NCBI RefSeq assembly: GCF_000756375.1
Contig: NZ_JNFD01000005.1
Span: 1-44,421, forward strand
Direction: 5' to 3'
Source: Sphingopyxis sp. LC81
GTDB lineage: Bacteria; Pseudomonadota; Alphaproteobacteria; Sphingomonadales; Sphingomonadaceae
Length of the DNA stretch: 44,421 bases
The position numbers and the translations under genes were made by a program. Under the pieces are notes generated by a model, which was given only the letters and a program-made list of their open reading frames with translations, did no database searches and was not told the origin of the DNA. Of this stretch, positions 35,113-43,130 are shown one piece after another (position 1 is the stretch's first letter; the number at the start of each line of letters is the position of its first letter).

Positions 35113-36771
35113 TCACGATGCGGCGGGGTCGATCTCCGCGAGCGCCTGATGGATATCGCTGACCACGACCGATCCCTCGCCGACCGACGAGGCGACGCGC
35201 TTGACCGATCCCTTGCGCACGTCGCCTATCGCATAGATGCGCGGCCAGCTTGTCTCGAACCGGCTCGGCATGCGGTCGAGCGACCAGCCCGCCTTGACCA
35301 GTTCGAGCGGCGCGATGTCGGTGCCCGTCTTCACGAAGCCGCGCTCGTCGCACACCATTTCCTTGGGCAGCCAGGTCGTGTTCGGGCTCGCACCGAGGAA
35401 GAGGAACAGGAAGCCGCAATCGCAATGATCCTCGGCGCCGGTCTCACGGCAGCGATAGGTCAGACCGGCGAGCCGGTCCTCGCCATGCAGCGCGACGACA
35501 TCGGTCGACGGGATGATCTCGATATTCGGATGCTCCTCGAGGCGTTTGACGAGATATTCGGACATCGTCTCGCGCAGACTTCCACGGCGGAAAATGACGT
35601 GGACCTTCTTCGCGACGCTCGCGAGGTAGATCGCGCCCTGCCCCGCCGAATTGCCCGATCCGACGATCGTCACCTCGGCGTCGCTGCACAGCTGCGCTTC
35701 CATCGGCGTCGCACCATAATAGATCCCGCGGCCTTCATAGGCTTCGAGGCCGTCGATCGGCAGGCTCTGGTATTTCGCGCCGCTCGCGACGACCACCGCG
35801 CGGCTGCGCAGCTTCCGCCCGTCGGCGAGGTGCAGGCAATAGGCGTCGCCGTCGCGGTTGATCGACGCCGCGCGCACGGGCGACACCAGCCGCGCGCCGA
35901 ATTTCTGCGCCTGCACCGTTGCGCGGCGCGCAAGTTCATTCCCCGAAATGCCCGTCGGGAAACCCAGGTAGTTCTCGATCTTCGACGACGTCCCCGCCTG
36001 CCCGCCGGGCGCGAGCGAATCGAGCGCGATCACGGTCAACCCTTCGGACGCGGCATAGACCGCCGCCGCGAGCCCGCCGGGGCCACTGCCGACCACGAGC
36101 ACATCGGCGGTCGCTCCATCGGGCAGCAGGTCGAGCCCGAGCCCCGCCGCGAGCTGTTCGGGCGTCGGCTGGATCAGCACGTCGGCGGCGCCGAGGATAG
36201 CCACTGGCAGTTGATCCTCGGTCAACCCGCGCTCGGCCATCAGGTGCGCGGGAACAGGTCCATCCGCCGGGTCGAACCAGCGATGCGCGACGCCATGCTT
36301 CATCAGCAGGTCGCGCATCGCATAAACGCTGCGGTCCATTGCCGCGCCGATGATGATCGTCACCGCAAAGCCGCGATGCTTGCTGAATTCGCGCCGCGCC
36401 GACAGTACGCGGACGAAGATATCCGAATAATGGCTGTTGCCCGCAATCAGCCGCTGGAAATCGGGGTGCGCGATGCGGAGAATCTCCCCAGCAGCGCCCA
36501 TTTCGACGCGCGACAAATGCCGCTGTCCGGTCAGCACCGACAGGTCGCCCGCGAATTGCCCACGTTCCATCCAGCCGACGCGTTTGCGGCCTTCGTCGGT
36601 CGAGGCGAAAATGTCGGTGTGGCCCGACAGCGTGACGATGCAATCGGGCGCCATCGCCCCTTCCTCGACCAGCAGATCGCCCGCGCGATGCGACTCGATC
36701 GTGCCGAATGCCGCCAGTTCCTTGAGTTCCGCGTCGGAAAAATTGTGATTTACGTCGGCGCGAGACACCAT
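35113..36771 (-). CDS. Cyclic-nucleotide-binding domain fused to thioredoxin-reductase-like FAD oxidoreductase
   Basis: A 552-residue multi-domain protein. Residues about 10-130 form a cyclic-nucleotide-binding/CRP-like beta-roll (LVEEGAMAPDCIVTLSG, GQFAGDLSVLTGQ). Residues 135-205 are a glutaredoxin-like segment without a CxxC. From about 223 comes a class-II thioredoxin-reductase-like module: FAD motif VVGSGPGGLAAAVYAASEGL, SSKIENYLGFP, NAD(P) motif VGSGNSAGQGAIYLASVA, and the final FAD motif YAIGDVRKGSVKRVASSVGEG. The redox CxxC expected after the GIYY segment is replaced by GATP, so it cannot reduce thioredoxin in the usual way. No good ribosome site is visible. It is convergent with the deiminase gene and divergent from the ODC gene. 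Partner unknown. Confidence 0.85.
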   Translation of the reverse strand: MVSRADVNHNFSDAELKELAAFGTIESHRAGDLLVEEGAMAPDCIVTLSGHTDIFASTDEGRKRVGWMERGQFAGDLSVLTGQRHLSRVEMGAAGEILRIAHPDFQRLIAGNSHYSDIFVRVLSARREFSKHRGFAVTIIIGAAMDRSVYAMRDLLMKHGVAHRWFDPADGPVPAHLMAERGLTEDQLPVAILGAADVLIQPTPEQLAAGLGLDLLPDGATADVLVVGSGPGGLAAAVYAASEGLTVIALDSLAPGGQAGTSSKIENYLGFPTGISGNELARRATVQAQKFGARLVSPVRAASINRDGDAYCLHLADGRKLRSRAVVVASGAKYQSLPIDGLEAYEGRGIYYGATPMEAQLCSDAEVTIVGSGNSAGQGAIYLASVAKKVHVIFRRGSLRETMSEYLVKRLEEHPNIEIIPSTDVVALHGEDRLAGLTYRCRETGAEDHCDCGFLFLFLGASPNTTWLPKEMVCDERGFVKTGTDIAPLELVKAGWSLDRMPSRFETSWPRIYAIGDVRKGSVKRVASSVGEGSVVVSDIHQALAEIDPAAS

Positions 36772-36920
36772 AGTGGGGAGGTCCTTTTCGGATTTGGCGA
36801 TGCTCCATCCCTAGCGCCGCGGTCGGGCTTTGTCTTGCATTTGCGCGGTTTGGCGCAGATCGGCCCCGGTTTGGCCCCTGTGTTGCCGCCTTATTACAAA
36901 ATTGCGCGATAGGGTCTTTA

Positions 36921-37021
36921 CAGGGGGGACCCCCCTGCATATATCGCCCTCCGCTGCCCCAGGGGGACTTCCAATAACCGCAAGGCAGCCTTGGATGTTT
37001 AACGTTATTTTTGGGGGTCCC
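36921..37021 (+). ncRNA. Structured 5' leader of the ornithine decarboxylase gene (speF-motif-like candidate)
   Basis: The leader holds a 17-base G/C hairpin (36921-36937, CAGGGGGG-A-CCCCCCTG) and then three nested helices: GGGAC 36964-36968 with GTCCC 37017-37021, AATAAC 36973-36978 with GTTATT 37004-37009, and CAAGG/CCTTG 36981-36993. The last helix closes 5 bases before the TTG start and partly covers the GGGGG ribosome site at 37013-37017. The C-run at 36930-36935 or CCCC at 36957-36960 could instead pair with that G-run. Alphaproteobacterial ODC genes are known to carry the Rfam speF RNA motif; I cannot check the match. Confidence 0.65.
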
Positions 37022-37026
37022 TTGAG

Positions 37027-38220
37027 TTGCACCAGCATCATAGCGCCCACGGGCTGATTCAGGCACTTTCGCCGATCGAACCTGTTACGCTTGTCCGCCC
37101 GCATGCCGCGCGGCGTGCAGCGCGTTTCTTCATCGAGCGATTTCCCGGCACGACCATGTATGCGGTCAAGGCGAATCCGTCGCCCGACCTGCTGCGCGTG
37201 CTGTGGGATTCGGGTGTCACGCATTATGACGTCGCCTCGATCGCCGAGGTGCGGCTCGTCGCGCGTACGCTTCCCGAAGCGACGCTCTGCTTCATGCATC
37301 CGGTGAAGGCCGAGGAAGCGATTTCCGAAGCCTATTGGAAGCATGGCGTGCGCACCTTCTCGCTCGACACGCTCGACGAACTCGAAAAGATCGTCCGTGC
37401 GACCGAGGGCGCGCAGGATTTGAACCTGCTCGTGCGCCTGCGCGTCTCGTCGGATCATTCGAAGCTCAGCCTTGCCGCCAAGTTCGGCGCCGAGGCCGAT
37501 GAGGTGGTCGAACTGCTGATGGCGACCCGCCAGGCCGCCGATGCGCTCGGCATCTGCTTCCACGTCGGCAGCCAGGCGATGACGCCGCACGCCTATGCGC
37601 AGGCGATGGAGCGCGTCCGCGCCGCGATCGTCGCGGCGTCGGTCACCGTCGATATCATCGATGTCGGTGGCGGCTTCCCCTCGTCGTATCCGGGCATGGA
37701 ACCCCCGCCGCTCGACGCCTATTTTGAGACGATCCACCGTAGCTTCGAAAGCCTGCCGATCAGCTATTCCGCTGAACTGTGGTGCGAGCCGGGCCGCGCG
37801 CTGTCGGCTGAGTATAGCTCGCTGATCGTGCGCGTCGAAAAGCGTCGCGGCGACGAGCTGTACATCAACGACGGCGCCTATGGCGCGCTGTTCGACGCCG
37901 CGCATGTCGGCTGGCGCTTCCCGGTGTCGCTGCAACGCGATGGCGAAAGCGACACCGAGATGGTGCCGTTCAGCTTCTATGGCCCGACCTGCGACGATCT
38001 CGACCATATGGCAGGGCCCTTCTTCCTGCCCGCCGACATCAAGGCGGGCGATTTCATCGAGATCGGCATGCTCGGCGCCTATGGCTGCGCGATGCGCACC
38101 AAGTTCAACGGCTTTGGCGCCGACGAGACCCATGTCGTCAGCGACGAACCGATGGTCAGCCTGTACACCGGCGAAATCGAGCAGGAACGCCGCAGCGCGA
38201 CGGTGACCAAGCTGTTCTGA
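37027..38220 (+). CDS. odc: Ornithine decarboxylase (fold III PLP)
   Basis: Makes putrescine from ornithine, feeding the carboxyspermidine route encoded 5 kb upstream. The 397-residue protein belongs to the eukaryotic-type alanine-racemase-fold ODC/DAPDC family. The PLP lysine is K48 in MYAVKANPSPDLL; FHVGSQA is near 180, DVGGGFPSSYPG near 215 and EPGRAL near 257. The active-site cysteine and aspartate lie in FYGPTCDDLDHM, the form seen in ODC and not in diaminopimelate decarboxylase. The only in-frame start after the leader is TTG 37027, with GGGGG 9 bases ahead; the frame is closed just before 37003. A strong terminator follows. The gene is divergent from the oxidoreductase fusion. Activity on lysine cannot be excluded. 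Confidence 0.93.
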   Translation: MHQHHSAHGLIQALSPIEPVTLVRPHAARRAARFFIERFPGTTMYAVKANPSPDLLRVLWDSGVTHYDVASIAEVRLVARTLPEATLCFMHPVKAEEAISEAYWKHGVRTFSLDTLDELEKIVRATEGAQDLNLLVRLRVSSDHSKLSLAAKFGAEADEVVELLMATRQAADALGICFHVGSQAMTPHAYAQAMERVRAAIVAASVTVDIIDVGGGFPSSYPGMEPPPLDAYFETIHRSFESLPISYSAELWCEPGRALSAEYSSLIVRVEKRRGDELYINDGAYGALFDAAHVGWRFPVSLQRDGESDTEMVPFSFYGPTCDDLDHMAGPFFLPADIKAGDFIEIGMLGAYGCAMRTKFNGFGADETHVVSDEPMVSLYTGEIEQERRSATVTKLF

Positions 38221-38245
38221 ACGCGAACGCGTCCAATCGATAAGC

Positions 38246-38278
38246 AAGGGGCTGGCGCAGCGATGCGACCAGCCCCTT
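38246..38278 (+). terminator. Rho-independent terminator after odc
   Basis: AAGGGGCTGG (38246-38255) and CCAGCCCCTT (38269-38278) make a perfect 10-bp stem with a 13-base loop, followed by the T-rich CTCTATTCATTT. It ends odc transcription and, lying 25 bp beyond the phzF-like stop, may serve that gene from the other side. Confidence 0.75.
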
Positions 38279-38302
38279 CTCTATTCATTTCAGCATGCGG
38301 CC

Positions 38303-39193
38303 TCACCCGCAGTCGATCTCGCCCTGCATCACCGGAATGCAAGCTCCGCGCAGCGTCGCCCGGATACCGCCCGGTGTGCGGCGCGCGGTGACGTCGAGCA
38401 GGCTGGGCCGCCCCATTTCGATGCCCTGGTGGATTTCGAACCGGGCTTCGTCGGTGGCGGGTTCGAGCGACAGGAGCAGGCCAGCGAGCGGCGCATTCGC
38501 GCTTCCGGTCGCGGGATCTTCCCACGTTCCGGCGAGCGGAGCGAACATGCGCGCGCGCAGCGTCCGGCCCTGCCTGCTATAGACATGGACCGACAGGCGC
38601 GTGCCGAATTGCGGGTGCGCCGCCAGCGTCTCGCGAAACGCCGCCAGATCGGGGTCGCATCGCGCCAGCGCCGCCTCGTCCAGTTCGGCGATGATATAGG
38701 GGTTGCCGACCGACGCGAGGATCGGGAGATGCGCCATCGTAAGAATATCGCCCGGTGTCAGGCGCAGCATTCTTGCGACAACCTCGGGCGCCACCGTTTC
38801 GCCAAGGCTGAGCGGCTGGGGCGCCGCGACCGTGGCGCCGACGGGAGCCCCGTCCGCACCCCGTTCGACTTCGACATCCACGTTCCCGGCAGGAACCTCG
38901 AATGTCGCCGTCGCAAGATCGGCGTCGGCGGCGGCGAGGACGAACGCGGTTCCGACCATCGGATGCCCGGCGAAGGCCATTTCCTCGGTGCGGTTGAAGA
39001 TGCGCACGCGGGCCGTGTGCCGCGGATCGGCGGGCGGCAGGACGAAGGTCGTCTCGCTCAGGTTGAACTCCGCCGCGATGGCCTGCATCACCGTGTCGGA
39101 CAGATCTTCGCCGCCCATCACCACGGCCAGCGGATTTCCGCCGAACCGGGTTTGGGTGAACACATCGACAGTGGAAAAGGGCAGCAGGGACAT
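38303..39193 (-). CDS. PhzF-family isomerase/epimerase-like protein
   Basis: A 296-residue protein with the duplicated diaminopimelate-epimerase-like fold of the PhzF family. The catalytic glutamate is E47 in NLSETTFVL. The conserved FAGHPMVGTAFVL segment (about 74-86) and the C-terminal EDPATGSANAPLAG, which binds the substrate carboxylate, are both intact. PhzF proper isomerises a phenazine precursor, but no phenazine genes are near, and most family members have unknown substrates. It is divergent from an ArsR-type regulator across 65 bp containing a palindrome, which suggests control by that regulator. Confidence 0.9.
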   Translation of the reverse strand: MSLLPFSTVDVFTQTRFGGNPLAVVMGGEDLSDTVMQAIAAEFNLSETTFVLPPADPRHTARVRIFNRTEEMAFAGHPMVGTAFVLAAADADLATATFEVPAGNVDVEVERGADGAPVGATVAAPQPLSLGETVAPEVVARMLRLTPGDILTMAHLPILASVGNPYIIAELDEAALARCDPDLAAFRETLAAHPQFGTRLSVHVYSRQGRTLRARMFAPLAGTWEDPATGSANAPLAGLLLSLEPATDEARFEIHQGIEMGRPSLLDVTARRTPGGIRATLRGACIPVMQGEIDCG

Positions 39194-39237
39194 GGCGTGA
39201 CTCCGTTCGATTGGTCACCCGCGTTGACATATAGTTC

Positions 39238-39255
39238 GTTAATTGGCAAATTAAC
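39238..39255. promoter_or_regulatory. Palindromic operator in the phzF/arsR intergenic region
   Basis: GTTAATTGG and CAAATTAAC are inverted arms matching in 8 of 9 positions. The site is 4 bp before the ArsR-family start. On the minus strand a possible promoter for the phzF-like gene (TTGTTA, 18 bp, TATATG) overlaps it. TTGACA at 39224-39229 could be the -35 of the regulator. The AT-rich palindrome is the usual target type for ArsR-family dimers. Confidence 0.6.
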
Positions 39256-39258
39256 AAT

Positions 39259-39558
39259 ATGACCGATGCCGACCTGTTCCGTGCGCTGGGAAATGAACGC
39301 CGCCTCCAGATCCTTGCTTGGCTGAAAGACCCGCGCGCGCATTTCCGACCGCAGGTGGACGGCGACCTCGTCGAAGATGGCGTGTGCGGACAATTGATAG
39401 CGGAAAAGCTCGGCATCAATGCGTCGACGCTCAGCGAGCATATGCGCGTCCTGCAGGGCAGCGATCTGGTGACCGCCAAACGCATCAAGCAATGGACATT
39501 CTACCGCCGCAACGACGAGCGGCTGCGCGCGCTCGCGGCAGTGGTCGGAACGATCTAG
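39259..39558 (+). CDS. ArsR-family winged-helix regulator
   Basis: A 99-residue DNA-binding protein with the ArsR fold: LFRALGNERRLQILAWL (6-22) is the first helix pair. CGQLIAEKLGINASTLSEHMRVLQGSDLVTAKRIKQWTFYRR covers the recognition helix and wing (ends CGQLIAEKL and WTFYRR). A single cysteine (C43) lies at the start of helix 3; the ELCVCDL metal site of arsenic sensors is absent, so the signal is probably not arsenite. Located divergently from a phzF-like gene with a palindrome between, and 66 bp before an MFS transporter that may also be its target. Confidence 0.88.
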   Translation: MTDADLFRALGNERRLQILAWLKDPRAHFRPQVDGDLVEDGVCGQLIAEKLGINASTLSEHMRVLQGSDLVTAKRIKQWTFYRRNDERLRALAAVVGTI

Positions 39559-39624
39559 GCTGCTGACGGGCTGGACCAATTTTCGAATAGCCTGATCCCG
39601 ATGCGCTGCTAGATTGCGCGGCCC

Positions 39625-40950
39625 ATGCAGCCCTTCCATCACCTTCTCGCCAATAACTTGATCGCCAACATCACCAATTTCACGGTGTGGTTCGCGCTGA
39701 CCTTCTGGACCTTTCTCGAAACGCAGTCGGTGTTCGCAACGGGGATGATTGCGGGCATCTATCTCGTGCTCACCGCGATGCTGGGCATATGGTTCGGCAG
39801 TCTTGTCGACCATCATGGCAAGCGTAACATGATGATGGTGTCGAGCATCGCATCGCTGACCCTCTACGCACTCGCGCTCGCCGGCTATATGATCGACCCG
39901 GACATCCGCAGCGCCAAGGTGGCGAGCGTCTCCCTGTGGCTCTTTATTCTCGTCTCGATGTTCGCCGTGATCGTCGGCAACATCCGCATGATCGCGCTTC
40001 CGACGCTGGTGACGTTGCTGGTGCCCGAGGACCGGCGCGACAAGGCGAACGGGCTCGTCGGCATGGTGAGCGGGATCGGTTTTCTAACCACCTCGGCGAT
40101 CAGCGGCTTCCTCGTCGCATGGGGCGGGATGCTCGCGACACTGGGATTTGCGGTCGCCCTTTCGCTGATTACGATCATCCACCTCTATTTCATTCGCGTC
40201 GACGAGCCGCGCGATGCTGAACCCGAGGATACGCCACGTCGTATTGACTTGGCTGGAACGCTGCGCGTCGTGCTCGGTATCCCGGGCCTCCTCGCGCTGA
40301 TCCTCTTCTCCTGTTTCAACAACCTCCTCGGCGGCGTGTTCATGGCGCTGATGGATGCCTATGGCCTGTCGCTGATGAAGGTCGAGGAATGGGGTCTGCT
40401 CTGGGCGGTCATGTCCTGTGCCTTCATCCTCAGCGGCATAGTGATTTCGCGGACCGGGCTCGGCAAGAACCCGATCCGCACATTGCTTTTCGTTTGCCTC
40501 GTCGAATGGATCGTCGCCGCCGTCTTTACGATCCAGTCGTCGATCCCGCTGCTCGCCGTCGGCTGCTTCATCTGGATGTTCCTCGGCCCCTATGCCGAAG
40601 CGGCGGAGCAGACCGCACTGCAGAAAGTCGTGCCCTTCGAACGGCAGGGGCGTGTCTTCGGCTTTGCCCAGTCGGTCGAGCAGGCCGCCTCGCCGCTCAC
40701 CGCTTTCCTTATCGCGCCGCTCACGCAGTTCATCTTCGTGCCGCTGATGACCGACGGTGCGGGCGCCGATGCGGTCGGCGACTGGTACGGTCGCGGCCCC
40801 GAGCGCGGGATCGCGCTCGTCTTCACGATCGCCGGTGTCCTTGGCGTGGTGCTGACGCTGGTGGCGTTCGGCTCGCGATCCTATCGCAAGATTTCGGCCG
40901 CCTATGCTGTCGGAAATGGCAGTAGCGAAACAGCGCCCGCTGCGGCGTAA
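39625..40950 (+). CDS. MFS transporter
   Basis: A 441-residue major-facilitator protein with about 12 hydrophobic segments. The loop between helices 2 and 3 has the family motif A-like sequence GSLVDHHGKRNMM (about 58-70). A hydrophilic central loop (DEPRDAEPEDTPRRIDLAG, near 193-211) separates the two six-helix halves. It resembles the enterobactin-exporter-like (EntS/MFS_3) group, but substrate is unknown. The N-terminus (MQPFHHLLANNLIANIT) starts directly with helix 1. The ribosome site is weak. It is followed by a terminator, so it is a single-gene or arsR-MFS unit. Confidence 0.87.
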   Translation: MQPFHHLLANNLIANITNFTVWFALTFWTFLETQSVFATGMIAGIYLVLTAMLGIWFGSLVDHHGKRNMMMVSSIASLTLYALALAGYMIDPDIRSAKVASVSLWLFILVSMFAVIVGNIRMIALPTLVTLLVPEDRRDKANGLVGMVSGIGFLTTSAISGFLVAWGGMLATLGFAVALSLITIIHLYFIRVDEPRDAEPEDTPRRIDLAGTLRVVLGIPGLLALILFSCFNNLLGGVFMALMDAYGLSLMKVEEWGLLWAVMSCAFILSGIVISRTGLGKNPIRTLLFVCLVEWIVAAVFTIQSSIPLLAVGCFIWMFLGPYAEAAEQTALQKVVPFERQGRVFGFAQSVEQAASPLTAFLIAPLTQFIFVPLMTDGAGADAVGDWYGRGPERGIALVFTIAGVLGVVLTLVAFGSRSYRKISAAYAVGNGSSETAPAAA

Positions 40951-40959
40951 GGAAAATCG

Positions 40960-40980
40960 CGGAAGCCTCTTCCGTTTTAC
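40960..40980 (+). terminator. Rho-independent terminator after the MFS gene
   Basis: CGGAAG (40960-40965) and CTTCCG (40969-40974) form a 6-bp stem with a 3-base loop, followed by TTTTAC and then CTTTG. It lies 10 bp after the MFS stop and before the promoter region of the CoA-transferase gene. Confidence 0.65.
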
Positions 40981-41021
40981 TTTGCAATCATTCTATCCTG
41001 CGCGCCGGAAGAGGAGGAGCT

Positions 41022-42182
41022 ATGCCTATGCTGTCGGGGATCCGCATCATCGACCTGACGACGGTCATCTTCGGCCCCTATGCGACGCAAATGCTCGCCG
41101 ACCTTGGCGCCGAGGTGATCAAGGTCGAAACGCCGGGGACGGGCGATATCTCGCGCTACCTCGGCAACGGGGTTCCCGATCCGACGATGGGATCGATCCA
41201 CCTGACGGTGAACCGCGGAAAGCGATCGATCGCGCTCGACCTCAAGAAGCCCGAGAATGCAGCAACGCTGCGCGAACTGATCGCGACCGCCGATGTTTTC
41301 TTTCACAATGTTCGTGGCCGGGCGATCGCGCGCCTCGGCTTCGACTATGAAGGCTGCAAGGCGCTCAAACCCGATATCATCTATGTCCATGGCACCGGTT
41401 TCGGACAGGACGGACCCTATGCCGACCTCCAAGCCTATGACGACGTCATCCAGGCCGCGACGGGAACCACCAGCCTGCTCCCGCGCGTCGATGGCAATCC
41501 CAGTCCGCGCTATTTTCCCTCGCTCATCGCCGACAAGATCGCGGGCCAGTTCGGCGCGCAGGCAATCCTCGCGGCGCTCGTTCACAAGCTGCGCACCGGC
41601 GAGGGACAGGAAGTCGAGGTGCCGATGTTCGAATGCTTCGCCTCGTTCATGCTTACCGAGCATCTCCGCGACGCGGCGCTCGACCCGCCGATCGGACCCG
41701 CGGGTTATCCGCGCCAGCTCGACCCGACGCGCCAGCCCTTTCCGACCAGCGACGGACATCTCGCGATCGTCCCCTATACGCCCGAATCGACCGCACGGCT
41801 GATGGCGCTGCTCGGGAGCGCTGACCTGCTCGAAACGCCCGAATATGCAGAGGCGAAAGCGAAGGGGCAGCATATGCCGATCATCTATAGCGAGATCGCG
41901 CGCAAGACCCCGGCGAAGACCAGCGCCGAGTGGCTGGCGATCTTCGCCGCCAACGACATTCCGGCGATGGCCGCGCGCGACCTTCAGGACATCAGGGAGG
42001 ATCCGCATTTCGTCGCGACGGGTTTCTTCCGCCACCGTACGCATCCGGATGTCGGAACCTTCCACGAAATGCAGCCGCCGGTGAAATATGGTGCGATGCC
42101 GCCGCGCGACCTCGGTTTTGCGCCGCGCGTCGATGGCGACGGGGCGATTATCCGCGCCGAACTGGCGAGCGATAAAGCTTGA
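41022..42182 (+). CDS. CaiB/BaiF (class III) CoA-transferase
   Basis: The 386-residue protein is a family III CoA-transferase, which moves CoA between carboxylic acids through an aspartyl-CoA thioester. The probable catalytic residue is D140 in LQAYDDVIQA. The opening LSGIRIIDLTTVIFGPYATQMLADLGAEVIKVE (ends IDLTTV and VIKVE), VNRGKRSIALDLKK and VHGTGFGQDGPYA are standard. A strong GGAGGAG ribosome site is 2-8 bp before the ATG. The natural acid cannot be deduced; relatives act on carnitine, bile acids, mesaconate, succinate or alpha-methylacyl-CoA. It is not linked to the pcc genes at the other end of the window. Confidence 0.92.
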   Translation: MPMLSGIRIIDLTTVIFGPYATQMLADLGAEVIKVETPGTGDISRYLGNGVPDPTMGSIHLTVNRGKRSIALDLKKPENAATLRELIATADVFFHNVRGRAIARLGFDYEGCKALKPDIIYVHGTGFGQDGPYADLQAYDDVIQAATGTTSLLPRVDGNPSPRYFPSLIADKIAGQFGAQAILAALVHKLRTGEGQEVEVPMFECFASFMLTEHLRDAALDPPIGPAGYPRQLDPTRQPFPTSDGHLAIVPYTPESTARLMALLGSADLLETPEYAEAKAKGQHMPIIYSEIARKTPAKTSAEWLAIFAANDIPAMAARDLQDIREDPHFVATGFFRHRTHPDVGTFHEMQPPVKYGAMPPRDLGFAPRVDGDGAIIRAELASDKA

Positions 42183-42248
42183 ACGTCTGCCGTTGCATTG
42201 TCGGCGATGCGCTCTAGCATCCCGGCCCACAAAATAGGGGGAACATAT

Positions 42249-42680
42249 ATGCCTGAAAGCCTGCTCGCGCCCGGCGCGGTCCTCGCGCTGTGGACACTCA
42301 TCATGCTCGGCTGGGTCGCGGCGACGCGATTTCCGGCGCTCGCCAAGTCGGGCATCGATCTGAAAGCGGCGCCGCCGGGCGGCCGCGGGGCCGACCTCGA
42401 GAATATCCTGCCGCCGCAGGTGAACTGGAAATCGCATAATTACACGCATCTGCTCGAACAGCCGACACTCTTCTATGCGGTCATCATCTTCCTGCACCTC
42501 TCGGGCGGCAGCACCGATCTGACCCGCGGCCTTGCATGGGCCTATGTCGTTTTGCGGATCGTCCACAGCCTGTGGCAGGCGCGCGTGAACCGCGTGCCCG
42601 TTCGCTTTGCGATCTTCGGGCTGTCGACCTTCTGCCTGCTCGCACTGGCGTTGCTGGCGGTGATTGCCACTTTGGGTTGA
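42249..42680 (+). CDS. MAPEG-family membrane protein, copy 1
   Basis: A 143-residue four-helix membrane protein of the MAPEG family (eicosanoid and glutathione metabolism). The NILPPQVNWKSHNYTHLLEQPTLFYAVI stretch (ends LPPQVNW and LEQPTLFY) is the conserved loop and second helix, with the N-x-x-E-Q-P-type glutathione-site residues. AYVVLRIVHSLWQARVNRV is the third. ATG 42249, with a GGGGGAA stretch 6 bp before, is chosen over ATG 42198 because it starts directly at helix 1. Eukaryotic members are membrane glutathione transferases; bacterial function is mostly unknown. A second copy follows 11 bp downstream. Confidence 0.88.
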   Translation: MPESLLAPGAVLALWTLIMLGWVAATRFPALAKSGIDLKAAPPGGRGADLENILPPQVNWKSHNYTHLLEQPTLFYAVIIFLHLSGGSTDLTRGLAWAYVVLRIVHSLWQARVNRVPVRFAIFGLSTFCLLALALLAVIATLG

Positions 42681-42691
42681 GGGGAAAGATC

Positions 42692-43126
42692 ATGGAAAAT
42701 AATGCAATATTGGGCCCGGTCGCGGCGCTCGCACTCTGGTCGATGGTCATGTGGGTCTGGATGTACGCGACGCGCATCCCCGCGATGAGCCGCGCCAAGA
42801 TCGACGCCGCAAAGATGGTCGGCGGCACCGGCAAGGGGCTCGACGATGTGCTGCCGCAAGAAGTGCAGTGGAAGGCGCACAACTATAACCATCTGATGGA
42901 GCAGCCGACGGTTTTTTATGCCGTGGCGCTCGCACTCGCGATCGGCGGTATGGGCGGCGGGCTCAACGCGCAGATCGCGTGGGTCTATGTCGCGCTGCGC
43001 ATCGTCCACAGCCTGATCCAGGCGACGGTCAACCGCGTGATGTGGCGTTTCGGCATCTTCGCGCTGGCGAGCCTCGCGTTACTGGCGCTGTGTGTCCACG
43101 CCTTCATCGGTTTCGTGTTGCATTGA
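42692..43126 (+). CDS. MAPEG-family membrane protein, copy 2
   Basis: A 144-residue paralogue of the previous protein, with the same conserved loop (VLPQEVQWKAHNYNHLMEQPTVFYAVA, described by its ends LPQEVQW and MEQPTVFY) and AWVYVALRIVHSLIQATVNRV. The start ATG 42692 has GAGGGGAAAG 3-12 bp ahead. The gap of 11 bp means the pair is one transcript and may form mixed trimers, since MAPEG proteins are trimeric. It is convergent with the rRNA methyltransferase gene, only 4 bp between stops. Confidence 0.88.
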   Translation: MENNAILGPVAALALWSMVMWVWMYATRIPAMSRAKIDAAKMVGGTGKGLDDVLPQEVQWKAHNYNHLMEQPTVFYAVALALAIGGMGGGLNAQIAWVYVALRIVHSLIQATVNRVMWRFGIFALASLALLALCVHAFIGFVLH

Positions 43127-43130
43127 GCCT

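Noticed and set aside
36921..36937. Intrinsic terminator before odc
   Set aside because: The G6/C6 hairpin is followed by GCATATATC, not a T-run, and sits inside the odc leader.
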